Assembly: GCF_000735135.1 (NCBI RefSeq) | Contig: NZ_JPLZ01000006.1 | Coordinates: 62,001-126,000, forward strand | Length of the DNA: 64,000 nucleotides | Origin: Chryseobacterium sp. FH1 | GTDB lineage: Bacteria > Bacteroidota > Bacteroidia > Flavobacteriales > Weeksellaceae | Direction of reading: 5' to 3' | Part shown: positions 30,586 through 41,009 of the stretch, piece after piece | Layout of the letters: every line of letters starts with the position of its first letter | How positions within the stretch are numbered: the stretch's first letter is position 1 | The notes under the pieces: generated by a model | Database searches by the model: none | The model's input: only the letters and a program-made list of their open reading frames with translations | Told to the model about the DNA's origin: nothing | Translations under genes and position numbers: made by a program

Positions 30586-33500
30586 TCAATTTCTATTTTT
30601 CAAAAGTATCCATCCTGTCAGTGTCTTGTCTGGCAGCATCATTACGTACCAATAGCTTGCGGTCGGCAGGCTTCTTCCATTGAATTTGCCATTCCAAACA
30701 AAACTGATATTGCTGGTCTGTTCGAACACCATTATGCCATTTCTGTCATATATTTTAAGGGTAGAAGGCTGGTCTTTGTACAAGTCCAAATTGCTGAAAG
30801 TCCATAAGTCGTTTTTACCATCTTCATTTGGTGTGATTACATTGGAGATCATAACGGACAGACCGTCTTTTCTATCTCCCAAACATTCTGAATCTTCGAA
30901 TCTCACATAGAAAGTTACTCTGCCAGGCGGTAGATTTTCGAAAACGTTGGAATTTTGCCAATTGATACCGTTTATGGAGTAGAGTATTTTTCTGCTCCCG
31001 CTTGCAATTACCTGATAGGAATTGGCAGATAGTCCGACAAGTTGCGTAATGATAGGTACTTCATAAGCTGCTACTTCGAAATAATCAGTATAAATGCAAC
31101 CATCGGTGTTTCGAATTGTCAGCGAGTATGTGCCGGCAGTTTTTACATTTTCTATAAAATTTTCTTTAGATATAGTTTCTCCTGCAGGATTTTTCCATGT
31201 ATATTCTTTCGGATTTAGAGATGCTAAATTTGGTTTTATCGTAATGCCAACTCCAGGGCAAAAGCTGTAGTTTTCCAAATTAAACTTAGGCGCATTTTTC
31301 AAACGAATATTAATCTTTACCAATGCAGGACAGAAGCCAGTATCACTTACTTTTATATAGATTGAAGGCTGTTGTAGATTGACATCATACAGATACGCTT
31401 TGGGATTGGTGATTTTATTAATGTCCAAATTAAGATCACTTAATGTTGAATAGTATGAATAACTTCCAGTTGATTTATAAATTTGACTTTCAAACTGAGT
31501 GATATCAAATGTCTCCTTTCCGTCAGCCTGATCATCGCATTGCTCAATGGTAAAGCTATCGTTATAAATTGGTAAGGTAGTTCCGGTGCTAAAATCGATT
31601 GTAGAAGGCAAGGTGAAACAGCCAGCAATGTTTTCTACAAGAACGTAGATTCTGTTAGGGAAAGGTTTTGGTGAAAAATTTTCAGGATTTTGGATTGGTT
31701 TATTAGCATCAACGTCAGCGAGAGTGAGATAGAATCTGAAATTATTTTCTGGATCTGTCTCACTTACCATATTCTCGGTAAATTGTGGTAGTAACAGATT
31801 CACTTCCGGATTTCCGTCCAGGTTACTATCGCACACTTGGATTGTGGATGGGATGGCTTTCGGGGGGAAATACGTTTTTAAAACAATTGGTGCCACAGAA
31901 TAACAGCCCGAATTTTTTGACTTGAATCTTGACCAAAATGTAACAGTATTATAATAAGTACTTTGAAAATTGCTGATTGTCGCAACCCCACTTTCTGCAT
32001 CTTGTTTCGTTGCATGGTAGGAGATATCTACGTCCGTAATTGCATCATTGTTTTGTGATGGCAAAAACATCGTTGACAGGGCATCATTTAAATCATAAGT
32101 TTCACCATAATCATAACCTTTGTCGCATTTTGCAATGGTTCCTCCTTGAACGACAACAGATGGCAGAAAATCAAAATTTAATATGATCTTTCCTACGGCG
32201 AAACATGATCCTTTTGATACTTTCACAAAGACCTCTGTATTTTTACTTATTCGGAAAGTCTTTGGTGTTGATATGATTTTAGAAAGCGCGCCTGTCGCTG
32301 GATTGAAAGATTCGTAGTAACTGTAGGTGAAATTTTCTGTACCACTGTATATTTCCGTTCGATATTTGGTCAGATCAATAGGTTCGGATCCATCGTTGTT
32401 GTTGTCGCAGATCATACCCAATTCTACAGTTGTCATCTCCTTGGTAAGAATAGGGCTTGATGTAAGTCTAAGCAAAACAGGATAAACTCTGTAGCAAGGT
32501 CCATTGTCTGCCAGCATATCGAGACGCACGTAGATGATTGCTGGACCATTGGAGCTATCTAGCAAATAGGTAGATACAGCTCCCGAGTTTGCATTGGCAG
32601 CTGCAGAGTCTAAAAAATAAGTCGCTTTTACAGGTTGCCCAGCGACAACTGCTCCATTCAAACTGCTAAGAGTGATGTTCTCGATGCCATCATTTTTGAA
32701 GTCGCAAATTTGTTGTGTTGCTGCGGTGATCGGGTTTCTAAGCTCGATTGTAATTTTCTTAACTGTGAAACATCCATCAGCATTCTCGAAACGGACAAAA
32801 TAGACGTACGTTACCACATTGCCGTCTTTTGTCAAAAGTTGATTGGCTGGAACAGATGCTGATTCATTAGGAATAGTTGCATCACTTGATGTTGTATAAA
32901 AAGTTACTTTGGTAATTTTCGATTCTGGAGTAATGAGCATTTCTGGATAAAGATCATTAAGATCGACGGCGAAATCTTCTGTGCCATCAAAACAGTATAG
33001 TTTTTTTATATCATTAGCTTCAATCTTATCCAGGAATTTAATGTCCATATTAACAACGCCGATGATGTAGCAGTTGTTCTGATTTGTGACCCTCGCGTAG
33101 ACTTTGTATTTTCCACCTCTTATATTTGTTATTCCAGTGCCACCACTCTCAGCAGCGGATTGAGAATTGTAATATCTGACATTGACAGTAGGATCTGTTG
33201 TGATGAGCGGTGTCACATTTGTCTGCCAATCGAAAAGTTCGGTATTATCTGCATTGTTGTCACATAACGTGTAAGTGAAATCTATCGGGCTGTTGATGAT
33301 CGGGGCACTTCCGTTTTGGTCATAGGTGATATCAATATCATCACTTATCTTAAAACTTTTGTCGCAAACCAAATAGTCCAATGTCACGGTATATTTTCCT
33401 GTTCTGGTCGGGCAGGCATTGATCGTAGCAGTAGTTCCCACTGTCTGGTTGGCTGAATTTTTCCATGTGATGTTTGGTTGTACTTGAGCGCCGTTTGGAC

Positions 33501-34263
33501 GGAATTTCCAACTCTCATTGCCTGATTGCCAAACGCCTGCGTTCCTGTCTGGCGGAGAAATTCCTTCGTCTCCCGTAGAATTCATTAATCCTATAAGTGA
33601 CTCTTTGAATTTTGCATCGGAACATGGCAGAACTTTATTTTCTATAATGACATCTATCTCATTTGAAAACTCAGAAAGAACGATCTGGGAACTTGATGTT
33701 TCTGTACAACCAGCAATTCTGGCTTTGTAAAAGTTAATCACAAATTTTCTGCACGGCGCAGTTCCGACTACCGAATAGTAAATTTCGGCATCTCCAGTCC
33801 GAGAGAAGATCAAATCCTGCATGACTCCGAATATGGAATTCTGTGGTAGAAGAGGACTTGGGTTGTTTTCTAATATATTTGGATTGCTGGCCAAACCCGC
33901 CTGTTTGGTATCGAAGGTTATAAAGCCATTGGTGCTTATGACTAGTTTGTCATAAGTTCCACCATAAAAACAGAAATTGAAGGGAATTGGAATTATACCA
34001 GAAAAACTATCATCCGAATTGGCATTTAGTCTTGTTCCTTCGTTGAACGGAATTATTGGAGAATAAGATTGAGATTCTACAACATATGAAGTTGTCAAAT
34101 ATGTTGTAGGTACATTGGTGGTCAATTCTACGCATGCGCCACTTCCACAGCTTAACGAAACCGATGTGTTTCCAAAAATATCAGTCGCTGTAATATTGGA
34201 ACAACTCTGCGAGTAAAGAAATTGACCAAAAATCAATGTTAGCAATAGTATTATCTTTCTCAT
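30586..34263 (-). CDS. Very large surface protein with gliding-motility-associated (T9SS type B) C-terminal domain
   Basis: The protein has 1225 residues with signal peptide MRKIILLLTLIFGQFLYSQS. A region near 100-240 resembles the Ig-like adhesin preamble of Bacteroidota (FNFCFYGGTYDKLVISTNGF). Several repeats of about 110 residues follow, each with CDNNADG/CDxxxDGxExFD-like motifs. The final about 85 residues (VITPNEDGKNDLW, LKIYDRNGIMVFE, VWNGKFNGRSLPTASYWYV) are the CHU_C/type B T9SS sorting domain. It is likely an adhesin-like surface protein. Confidence 0.9.
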   Translation of the reverse strand: MRKIILLLTLIFGQFLYSQSCSNITATDIFGNTSVSLSCGSGACVELTTNVPTTYLTTSYVVESQSYSPIIPFNEGTRLNANSDDSFSGIIPIPFNFCFYGGTYDKLVISTNGFITFDTKQAGLASNPNILENNPSPLLPQNSIFGVMQDLIFSRTGDAEIYYSVVGTAPCRKFVINFYKARIAGCTETSSSQIVLSEFSNEIDVIIENKVLPCSDAKFKESLIGLMNSTGDEGISPPDRNAGVWQSGNESWKFRPNGAQVQPNITWKNSANQTVGTTATINACPTRTGKYTVTLDYLVCDKSFKISDDIDITYDQNGSAPIINSPIDFTYTLCDNNADNTELFDWQTNVTPLITTDPTVNVRYYNSQSAAESGGTGITNIRGGKYKVYARVTNQNNCYIIGVVNMDIKFLDKIEANDIKKLYCFDGTEDFAVDLNDLYPEMLITPESKITKVTFYTTSSDATIPNESASVPANQLLTKDGNVVTYVYFVRFENADGCFTVKKITIELRNPITAATQQICDFKNDGIENITLSSLNGAVVAGQPVKATYFLDSAAANANSGAVSTYLLDSSNGPAIIYVRLDMLADNGPCYRVYPVLLRLTSSPILTKEMTTVELGMICDNNNDGSEPIDLTKYRTEIYSGTENFTYSYYESFNPATGALSKIISTPKTFRISKNTEVFVKVSKGSCFAVGKIILNFDFLPSVVVQGGTIAKCDKGYDYGETYDLNDALSTMFLPSQNNDAITDVDISYHATKQDAESGVATISNFQSTYYNTVTFWSRFKSKNSGCYSVAPIVLKTYFPPKAIPSTIQVCDSNLDGNPEVNLLLPQFTENMVSETDPENNFRFYLTLADVDANKPIQNPENFSPKPFPNRIYVLVENIAGCFTLPSTIDFSTGTTLPIYNDSFTIEQCDDQADGKETFDITQFESQIYKSTGSYSYYSTLSDLNLDINKITNPKAYLYDVNLQQPSIYIKVSDTGFCPALVKINIRLKNAPKFNLENYSFCPGVGITIKPNLASLNPKEYTWKNPAGETISKENFIENVKTAGTYSLTIRNTDGCIYTDYFEVAAYEVPIITQLVGLSANSYQVIASGSRKILYSINGINWQNSNVFENLPPGRVTFYVRFEDSECLGDRKDGLSVMISNVITPNEDGKNDLWTFSNLDLYKDQPSTLKIYDRNGIMVFEQTSNISFVWNGKFNGRSLPTASYWYVMMLPDKTLTGWILLKNRN

Positions 34264-34961
34264 ACCAGAATTTTTTATGCGAGGCAGATTATTGATAATT
34301 TCTAAATAAATATCTATAATCGAAATTAGACACTAACAATAATAGAATTATATTGTGTAAATGATAAAAATAATAGATTATTGTTGTGCAATTCTTATTG
34401 CTTATGCACATACTGTACCATATTACTCGTACAGATTGTCGATTTACTGATAAACTTTCAGAATATTCTAATTAGAATTATAAGCCACTGTTTATCAGTA
34501 AACTATTTATGAGGGCTGATGGGAATACTTTTGATTGGAGTTAATGTGACTTTGATATCCACGGAGGAAAGTTTATTATATTCATAGTTGTGGGATTACC
34601 AAACCTTGTCAATAATAGTTGTTGCAAAACATAACTATAGACAGCCAGCATCAGAAGGAGGGAATTGCATTTCTAGGAGCTAAAATCACAGGTGTTGGTA
34701 ATGTGATGTCGTGTTATTTCCGTTTTCGATCTGGGAATAGGAGTCAGTCGTTTGAAACACTGGTGAAGTTGAATTCAAAGCAATGACCAATGTATCAGCT
34801 CCCTACAAATTGGCATTTAATGAATTGAAGATGTCAGGTGCGCATGATCAGTTGCGGAAGTGAATGCTTGACATGGCCAAAATATACTCTACAAATTAAA
34901 TTTTAAAACAAAAAGGACTCAAAAACCGTAACATCTCGAAACTTCATAAGTGTAAGAAAAG
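34264..34961. other. 700-bp intergenic stretch with inverted repeat and coding relic
   Basis: No intact gene is seen. TTTACTGATAAAC near 34442 and GTTTATCAGTAAA near 34491 form a perfect 13-bp inverted repeat. On the plus strand around 34760-34860 an open frame reads MTNVSAPYKLAFNELKMSGA and then stops; it looks like the end of a decayed gene of unknown family. Confidence 0.4.
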
Positions 34962-35399
34962 CTAGCGTAGATCCTTTTTGATGACCAGATATTTCAAATC
35001 GGTCAGGCCGGAATTGCTGATGCCATGTTCAGCATTTGGAGGACAATACAAACTGGTATTCGGACCCACTTCAACAGTCTTGCCATCGAGATAAAAAGCG
35101 GCCTTTCCCTCAAGAATATAAAAGAATTCTTCTTCGGGATGCCGATGAGGTGCGTGTGTCGATTTTACAGGTGCCACGATGCTCATCTTCAATGTGTTCT
35201 CTTGGGTAAAATTCTTATCGGCGAACCAGTATTGATAACCTGATTTCGTCTCTTTGGCCTTGTTGATATCAAATTCGTTAACACAGTTTTCTATGGTATA
35301 AGCGGGTTGCTCCTTTGCCACCACCTTTTGACCATATCCTAACTGATACGTTATCATGCTGATAGCGATGGTTGCTATGTGTGTTTTTGCTTTTTCCAT
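34962..35399 (-). CDS. Secreted cupin-domain protein
   Basis: The protein has 145 residues. The N terminus MEKAKTHIATIAISMITYQL looks like a weak signal peptide ending near GYGQ. The single cupin_2 domain carries APHRHPEEEFFYILEG and PNAEHGI, giving the usual His and Glu metal ligands. The substrate is unknown. Confidence 0.85.
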   Translation of the reverse strand: MEKAKTHIATIAISMITYQLGYGQKVVAKEQPAYTIENCVNEFDINKAKETKSGYQYWFADKNFTQENTLKMSIVAPVKSTHAPHRHPEEEFFYILEGKAAFYLDGKTVEVGPNTSLYCPPNAEHGISNSGLTDLKYLVIKKDLR

Positions 35400-35641
35400 T
35401 TTTTTTGTATTTGATTAATTCGATTTTAATTTTTAAAATTACTAATATTAATTTAAGCAATTCAGCAAATCGAGATTCGTATTTCAATTTATATTTTTTC
35501 TCCTCTTTATCTTTGTCACTAAGATTGCAGATCAAATTTATAGGTAATAAACTGATTCTAAATAGTCAGCAATAACTGTTGTTTTTGTGAAAATTGAAAG
35601 AAAAACCATTTACTTATATTTGCCCCGCAAAGCAAATTCAA

Positions 35642-38146
35642 ATGTTCAGAAAAGTAATCACGGTATTTATTCTTGGCTATTATTCGGTTTTTTGTTCGGC
35701 CCAACAGGTTCGTTCCTCCAAATCGTCTGAAATTTACCGCGAACTCAAAACGCTCAAAAACATTCCCAAAGTTTTATATCTGGCAGCTCATCCCGATGAT
35801 GAAAATACTGGATTGCTCTCTTGGTTAATCAACGAACAAAATGTAGAAACAGGCTATCTCTCTTTGACCAGAGGTGACGGCGGTCAGAATCTATTGGGAA
35901 CAGAACAGGGTGCTGCTTTGGGTTTGATCAGAACGCATGAACTTTTAGAAGCAAGAAAGTTAGACGGCGCCCAGCAGTTTTTTACCCGCGCGATTGATTT
36001 TGGATTCTCTAAAAATACAACCGATACATTTAAACAGTGGGATGCAGATATCATTACAGCTGATATTGTTTGGGTCATCCGTAAATTTCGTCCTGATGTG
36101 ATCATCTGTCGTTTTCCGCCTACCGCTGCGGCAGGCCACGGACAACATGCGGCTTCGGCAGTGCTTGCGGAAAAAGCCTTTAAGCTGGCAGGCGATAAAA
36201 ATGCTTTCCCTGATCAATTAAAATATGTCAATGTATGGCAACCAAAACGCGTATTGTGGAATACTTTCCGATTTGGGTCTAACAATACCACTGCTGAAGA
36301 TCAACTGAAAGTTACCGTTGGGCAATACGATGCGCAGTTGGGAATAGGCTATGGTGAACTGGCAGGATTAAGCAGAAGTCTGCATAAGAGTCAGGGAGCA
36401 GGAACGCAGTCTGTAGCCGGAATCAAAACTGAATATTTCAGTCACGTTGCCGGTGAGCCTTCAAAATCAACACTTTTCGATAGCGTAATAAAATCATGGA
36501 CGGAAAAAGGAAATGCTGATATTGACCAGTCACTTGATAAAATTATTTCTGCTTTCAATTTTAATCAACCTGATTTGAGTTTGACGGCTTTGCTTGTTTT
36601 ACGAAAAAAGGTCATGGCGCTACAGAATTCAGACCTGAAAAAGGATAAATTAAAGTCACTTGACCAAATTATTTTAAGCTGTGCCGGATTTATGGGTGAG
36701 GTCGTGACCAATCAGGCTCAAGCTGTTGCGGGAGATCAGTATAATTTCAGGTTAAATCTGATTTCAAGAGCTGAAAATCCTGTTATTGTAGATAATGTGA
36801 AGTGGTTAGATAAATCAGAAAGTTTCAACAGAAAACTGTCAAAAGATTCTTTGATTACTATTGAACATAAAATTCAAATTCCTGCTGATGCAATACTTAC
36901 TGAACCTTACTGGTTGTCAAAACCTGCCACAAACGCGGCAACTTTCTCTGTTCCAAATGATACTTTAATCGGTTTGCCGGAAGCAGAATCACCACTGAAT
37001 GTTTTGCTTGATTTAAAAATAGGTTCAGAAAAGTTTAAGGTTAAACTTCCTTTATCTTTCAAGAAACTAGATCCGGTGCGAGGTGATGTGGTAGAAGCCC
37101 TTCGGATTGTTCCTGCAGTGGAACTAAAATTCATGCAACCGCTTTATCTTGTCAAAGAAAATGAAGATTTACATTTGAGTTTAAATTTTAAAATTAATTC
37201 CAACAAACCATTCAACAACGGTAAACTTAATCTGATGTATAACGGAGAACGGTTGGGTAGCACTGATGTAAATTCGATAAACGGAAAAGATTTCAATATA
37301 GATTACACCATTCCTAAAGCTAAACTTGCCTCTATCAAATCGAATCGTTTGCAACTGGATGCAAATTATCTTGTAGATGGAATAACTTACAATAAAAAAC
37401 AGGTATTGATTCAGTATCCGCATTTACCATCGTTACAATATTTTGCACCTGCAACAGTAACCGTGATGAAAGGCGATATCCAGGAGAAGGTTAAAAAAGT
37501 GGGGTACATAGAAGGCGCGGGCGATTTCATTCCTGAGTTTCTGCGCATTGCAGGTATTCAGGTAGATATCCTGAAAGACGCAGATTTTTATGGCAGTCCG
37601 GATGGATCTGGCGGAAACGGAAGTCTCAACAAGCTTTCTCAGTATGATGCAATCATATTAGGTGTTCGTGCCAATAACACAGAGAAAAAGCTGGGTCGCT
37701 GGATGCCATTTTTATGGTCTTATGTTAAAGCCGGTGGTAATCTGGTGATGCAGTACAATACCAATCAGGATACAACGGTTAATCAATTGGGAATGTATAA
37801 TTTCAACATTGCCAATAAGCGGGTTACCGAAGAGAATTCGGCGGTTAAGTTTTTAGATAGAGATCATAAATTACTGAACTTTCCAAACAAAATTACTACA
37901 GATGATTTTAACGGTTGGGTACAGGAGCGTGGCGCTTATTTCCCAGATCAATGGGATGCAGCGTATGAACCACTTTTTGAAATGCACGATACAGGTGAAG
38001 AACCTTTGCAGGGATCAACTTTATATGCCAAATACGGAAAGGGGAATTTTATTTATACTACGTTGGCATTTTTCAGACAGTTGCCTGCAGGAAATGTTGG
38101 TGCTGCGCGTTTATTTTTAAACTTTTTATCTGCACAGAAAAACTGA
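35642..38146 (+). CDS. PIG-L family deacetylase, secreted
   Basis: The protein has 834 residues from the ATG at 35642, giving signal peptide MFRKVITVFILGYYSVFCSA. The N-terminal PIG-L (LmbE-like) domain holds the zinc motif AHPDDE at 49-54 and HGQH near 168. The remainder is beta-rich, ending in a predicted glutamine-amidotransferase-like region (YDAIILGVRANN and VKAGGNLVMQYN). PIG-L enzymes deacetylate N-acetyl sugars or related amides. It overlaps the next two genes by one or four bases, so it is coupled to a symporter: the pair may cleave and import an extracellular sugar-like substrate. Confidence 0.88.
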   Translation: MFRKVITVFILGYYSVFCSAQQVRSSKSSEIYRELKTLKNIPKVLYLAAHPDDENTGLLSWLINEQNVETGYLSLTRGDGGQNLLGTEQGAALGLIRTHELLEARKLDGAQQFFTRAIDFGFSKNTTDTFKQWDADIITADIVWVIRKFRPDVIICRFPPTAAAGHGQHAASAVLAEKAFKLAGDKNAFPDQLKYVNVWQPKRVLWNTFRFGSNNTTAEDQLKVTVGQYDAQLGIGYGELAGLSRSLHKSQGAGTQSVAGIKTEYFSHVAGEPSKSTLFDSVIKSWTEKGNADIDQSLDKIISAFNFNQPDLSLTALLVLRKKVMALQNSDLKKDKLKSLDQIILSCAGFMGEVVTNQAQAVAGDQYNFRLNLISRAENPVIVDNVKWLDKSESFNRKLSKDSLITIEHKIQIPADAILTEPYWLSKPATNAATFSVPNDTLIGLPEAESPLNVLLDLKIGSEKFKVKLPLSFKKLDPVRGDVVEALRIVPAVELKFMQPLYLVKENEDLHLSLNFKINSNKPFNNGKLNLMYNGERLGSTDVNSINGKDFNIDYTIPKAKLASIKSNRLQLDANYLVDGITYNKKQVLIQYPHLPSLQYFAPATVTVMKGDIQEKVKKVGYIEGAGDFIPEFLRIAGIQVDILKDADFYGSPDGSGGNGSLNKLSQYDAIILGVRANNTEKKLGRWMPFLWSYVKAGGNLVMQYNTNQDTTVNQLGMYNFNIANKRVTEENSAVKFLDRDHKLLNFPNKITTDDFNGWVQERGAYFPDQWDAAYEPLFEMHDTGEEPLQGSTLYAKYGKGNFIYTTLAFFRQLPAGNVGAARLFLNFLSAQKN

Positions 38147-38250
38147 TGAACAATCAACTTAAAAACTGGAACATCTGGTACATATTACTGGCTGTCGTAC
38201 TGGTAGTCCAGATCGTATTTTATTATCTGTTTACTAAATTCTGGGCATGA
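38146..38250 (+). CDS. 34-residue membrane peptide between deacetylase and symporter
   Basis: The ORF reads MNNQLKNWNIWYILLAVVLV with a single hydrophobic segment of about 20 residues and ends FTKFWA. Its start overlaps the deacetylase stop by one base and its stop overlaps the symporter start (ATGA), so it is clearly part of the coupled unit. It could be a small accessory subunit of the symporter, in the way that DUF485/DUF4212 proteins accompany other SSS carriers; it is not one of those families. Confidence 0.7.
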   Translation: MNNQLKNWNIWYILLAVVLVVQIVFYYLFTKFWA

Positions 38251-39938
38251 GCAATATAGACTGGACCGTTCTTATTTTCACACTGGTTGCGGTAGTCGTT
38301 TACGGCGTTTTTATCGGTCGTGGCCAGAAAAGCAACGAATCTTACCTGAAAGCAGATAACAAAATGCCCTGGTACATTGTGCTCATCGGCATTATGGCCA
38401 CGCAGGCAAGTGCCATTACATTTCTTTCAGCACCGGGTCAGGCGTATACCGATGGGATGCGTTTCGTTCAGTATTATTTTGGTCTGCCTTTGGCGATGAT
38501 TGTCATCTGTATAACTTTTATTCCAATCTTTCAACGCTTGAATGTCTACACGGCCTACGAATATCTGGAAAACCGTTTTGATAAAAAGACAAGGGTGCTC
38601 ACTTCGATGCTTTTTCTTTTTTCCAGAGGTTTGTCGACCGGAATCAGCATCTACGCTCCAAGTATCATCCTCTCAAGTGTTTTGAACTGGAATATTTATT
38701 TGACGAATGTTTTGACAGGTGGAATTCTTTTAATTTATACTTATGTCGGCGGTGCCAAAGCGATCGCTCACACCCAGAAATTGCAGTTTTTGATTATTCT
38801 CGGAACAATGGCTTTTGCGGGTTACCTCCTCATCCAAAATATGCCGAATGGAATTGGTTTCAGCGATGCGCTTTATCTCGCGGGAAAATCCGGAAAGCTG
38901 AACGTGATCACCACAGAATTCGACTGGAAAGATAAATACAATATCTGGAGCGGATTGATCGGCGGTTTTTTCCTGGCACTTTCTTATTTCGGTACAGACC
39001 AGAGTCAGGTAGGAAGATATATCACTGCGAAAGATAATACGAACGCGAAGATGGGCTTGCTGTTGAACGGTTTGGTTAAAATTCCGATGCAGTTTGCTAT
39101 TCTACTGATCGGTGCTTTGCTTTTCGCTTTCTTTTCTCTCAAACCGGCTCCGATTTATTTTAACGAACGCTCTTATCAATATTTAAAAGAAACAAAACCT
39201 GCACAGGTTGCGGTATTTGAAAAAGAGCATCAGGATTTGCAGACAAAATTCAATGCCGAATCGAAAGAAATTTTAAAGTTAAAAGAAAACAATTCGCCTC
39301 AGCTTCAAAAAACAATTGATGATTTTAAAAACACACAAAGTGAAGTGAAAGCACTTCATGGAAGGGTAGAGGAAGCGATTAATAGTTCAAACTATAATGC
39401 GGAGAAAACAGATACGAATTACATTTTTCTGTATTTCGTAAAAAATACCTTGCCTGTAGGAATGATCGGTTTACTGTTTGCCGTCATTTTTCTGGCCAGT
39501 TGGGGTTCAATTTCCGCAGCGCTGAATTCCCTGGCCGCCTGTTCATTAAAAGATGTTCATTTGATATTCAAAAAAGAAATTCCCGATGATGCAACTGAAT
39601 TAAAATACAGTCGCCTCCATACTTTAGCGTGGGGAATATTCTCGATTGGCGTCGCTATGTTTGCCACCCAGATGGGTTCCCTGATTGAAGCAGTCAATGT
39701 TTTGGGGTCTCTTTTCTATGGCCCGATATTGGGGATTTTCCTTGTCGCCTTTTACTATAAAAAAATCGCCGGGACAAATGTATTTATTTCCGCCATTTTA
39801 TCAGAAATTACGGTGATTGCGATTTACAATTTCGATATCGTTTCTTTCCTGTGGCTCAACGTCATCGGGGCTGCGGCGGTCATTATATTTTCATCGGTCG
39901 GATTGATTTTTTATAAGCCGAAAACAGTAACTTCGTAA
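38247..39938 (+). CDS. Sodium:solute symporter (SSS family)
   Basis: The protein has 563 residues with about 13 hydrophobic segments and the SSS-family pattern: GRGQKSNESYLKADNKMPWY after the first helix, FTYEYLENRF-type segment (AYEYLENRFD), and SYFGTDQSQVGRYI with the family signature. A charged extramembrane insert of about 75 residues lies near 310-390. The substrate is unknown; the coupled deacetylase suggests a carbohydrate-derived compound. Confidence 0.9.
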   Translation: MSNIDWTVLIFTLVAVVVYGVFIGRGQKSNESYLKADNKMPWYIVLIGIMATQASAITFLSAPGQAYTDGMRFVQYYFGLPLAMIVICITFIPIFQRLNVYTAYEYLENRFDKKTRVLTSMLFLFSRGLSTGISIYAPSIILSSVLNWNIYLTNVLTGGILLIYTYVGGAKAIAHTQKLQFLIILGTMAFAGYLLIQNMPNGIGFSDALYLAGKSGKLNVITTEFDWKDKYNIWSGLIGGFFLALSYFGTDQSQVGRYITAKDNTNAKMGLLLNGLVKIPMQFAILLIGALLFAFFSLKPAPIYFNERSYQYLKETKPAQVAVFEKEHQDLQTKFNAESKEILKLKENNSPQLQKTIDDFKNTQSEVKALHGRVEEAINSSNYNAEKTDTNYIFLYFVKNTLPVGMIGLLFAVIFLASWGSISAALNSLAACSLKDVHLIFKKEIPDDATELKYSRLHTLAWGIFSIGVAMFATQMGSLIEAVNVLGSLFYGPILGIFLVAFYYKKIAGTNVFISAILSEITVIAIYNFDIVSFLWLNVIGAAAVIIFSSVGLIFYKPKTVTS

Positions 39939-39974
39939 GCGAATAATAACAACAAACAAATAAATAAAAATATT

Positions 39975-40493
39975 ATGAAAGCAATGATTAAATCTGCTAC
40001 CATGGTTCTAGCTGCAATGACGATTTCAGTGAATGCTTTTGCACAGGAAACTAAAAAACCTGCCAGCCCTGCGGCTACTGCAACGGGAAAAATTAAAGAT
40101 GCAAACATTACGATTGCTTATGCGAGTCCATCTGTTAAAGACCGTAAAATCTGGGGTGATCTGGTGGCTTATGATAAAGTATGGCGCGCAGGTGCCAATG
40201 AAGCAACTACTTTTGAAACCGATAAAGATGTTACGGTTCAGGGTAAAAAACTGCCTGCAGGTAAATACAGCTTTTTCTTAGTACCTAAAGAAAGTGGAAC
40301 GTGGACTGCGGTTTTTAACAAAGAATCAAAACAATGGGGCGCTTATAAATACGAAGAATCTAAAGATGCTTTGCGTGTTGATGTTAAAACAAAAGCTTTA
40401 CAGACAAAACAGGAAACGTTGGTTTACAAAATAGACAGCAATGGATTCACAATGGATTGGGATAAGATCTCAGTTCCTGTAGAAATAAAATAA
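39975..40493 (+). CDS. DUF2911 periplasmic protein
   Basis: The protein has 172 residues with a signal peptide cleaved after VNAFAQ. The DUF2911 body shows [35 protein letters not shown] and [12 protein letters not shown]. The function is unknown. It follows the symporter by 37 bp and ends at a terminator, so it is probably co-transcribed. Confidence 0.9.
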   Translation: MKAMIKSATMVLAAMTISVNAFAQETKKPASPAATATGKIKDANITIAYASPSVKDRKIWGDLVAYDKVWRAGANEATTFETDKDVTVQGKKLPAGKYSFFLVPKESGTWTAVFNKESKQWGAYKYEESKDALRVDVKTKALQTKQETLVYKIDSNGFTMDWDKISVPVEIK

Positions 40494-40516
40494 ATCTTAA
40501 ATATTAGAAATTAAAG

Positions 40517-40539
40517 TCCCGTTCGTACGGGATTTTTTT
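40517..40539 (+). terminator. Terminator after the DUF2911 gene
   Basis: TCCCGT and ACGGGA pair around TCGT, followed by seven T. Confidence 0.9.
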
Positions 40540-40599
40540 GTTTGAAATTTTGATACTGTATCGGATAACGTTTGACTTTTCTTATAATTGACTATGAAG

Positions 40600-40970
40600 A
40601 TAAAAAGTGAAAAATTATTTTTTTTCCACATGATATCTAAATATGCACGCCAAATCACAACCAAAATTGCCATAATACCAAATATAGTAGCTACCCACGG
40701 CGTAATGGATCTTTCAAATTTATAAATGAAAAGGCCTCCAATTTATGTTCCCAGCGATACACCTAGATTGCCACATGAAGTTTGGAGACTGTTGGCAAAT
40801 TCTTTTGCATTGGGTGTTGCAGAAATCATGTAATCGACACCTATCAGAAAGCACGGTCCATACATAATTCCCCAGATACAGGTGACTATTGCAATAGCAA
40901 AGAATGAGTTATTGGTATAGGCAAATGCGAAGGGAAAAATGAAAATGTCTGTTATGAATAGTAACGGTTT
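40600..40970 (-). pseudogene. MFS transporter remnant
   Basis: Read on the minus strand, this stretch gives hydrophobic segments FAIAIVTCIWGIMYGPCFLI and the MFS-like APNAKEFANSLQTSCGNLG-type segment (ISATPNAKEFANSLQTS), then LGVSLGT, an in-frame TAA at 40743-40745, and IGGLFIYKF with a further helix WVATIFGIMAILVVIW. This is the C-terminal third of a sugar-efflux/DHA1-type transporter. The N-terminal two thirds are missing. Confidence 0.75.
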
Positions 40971-41009
40971 AAAATAAGGTAAAAAAAAATGTACGTTAAT
41001 AATTTGCGT

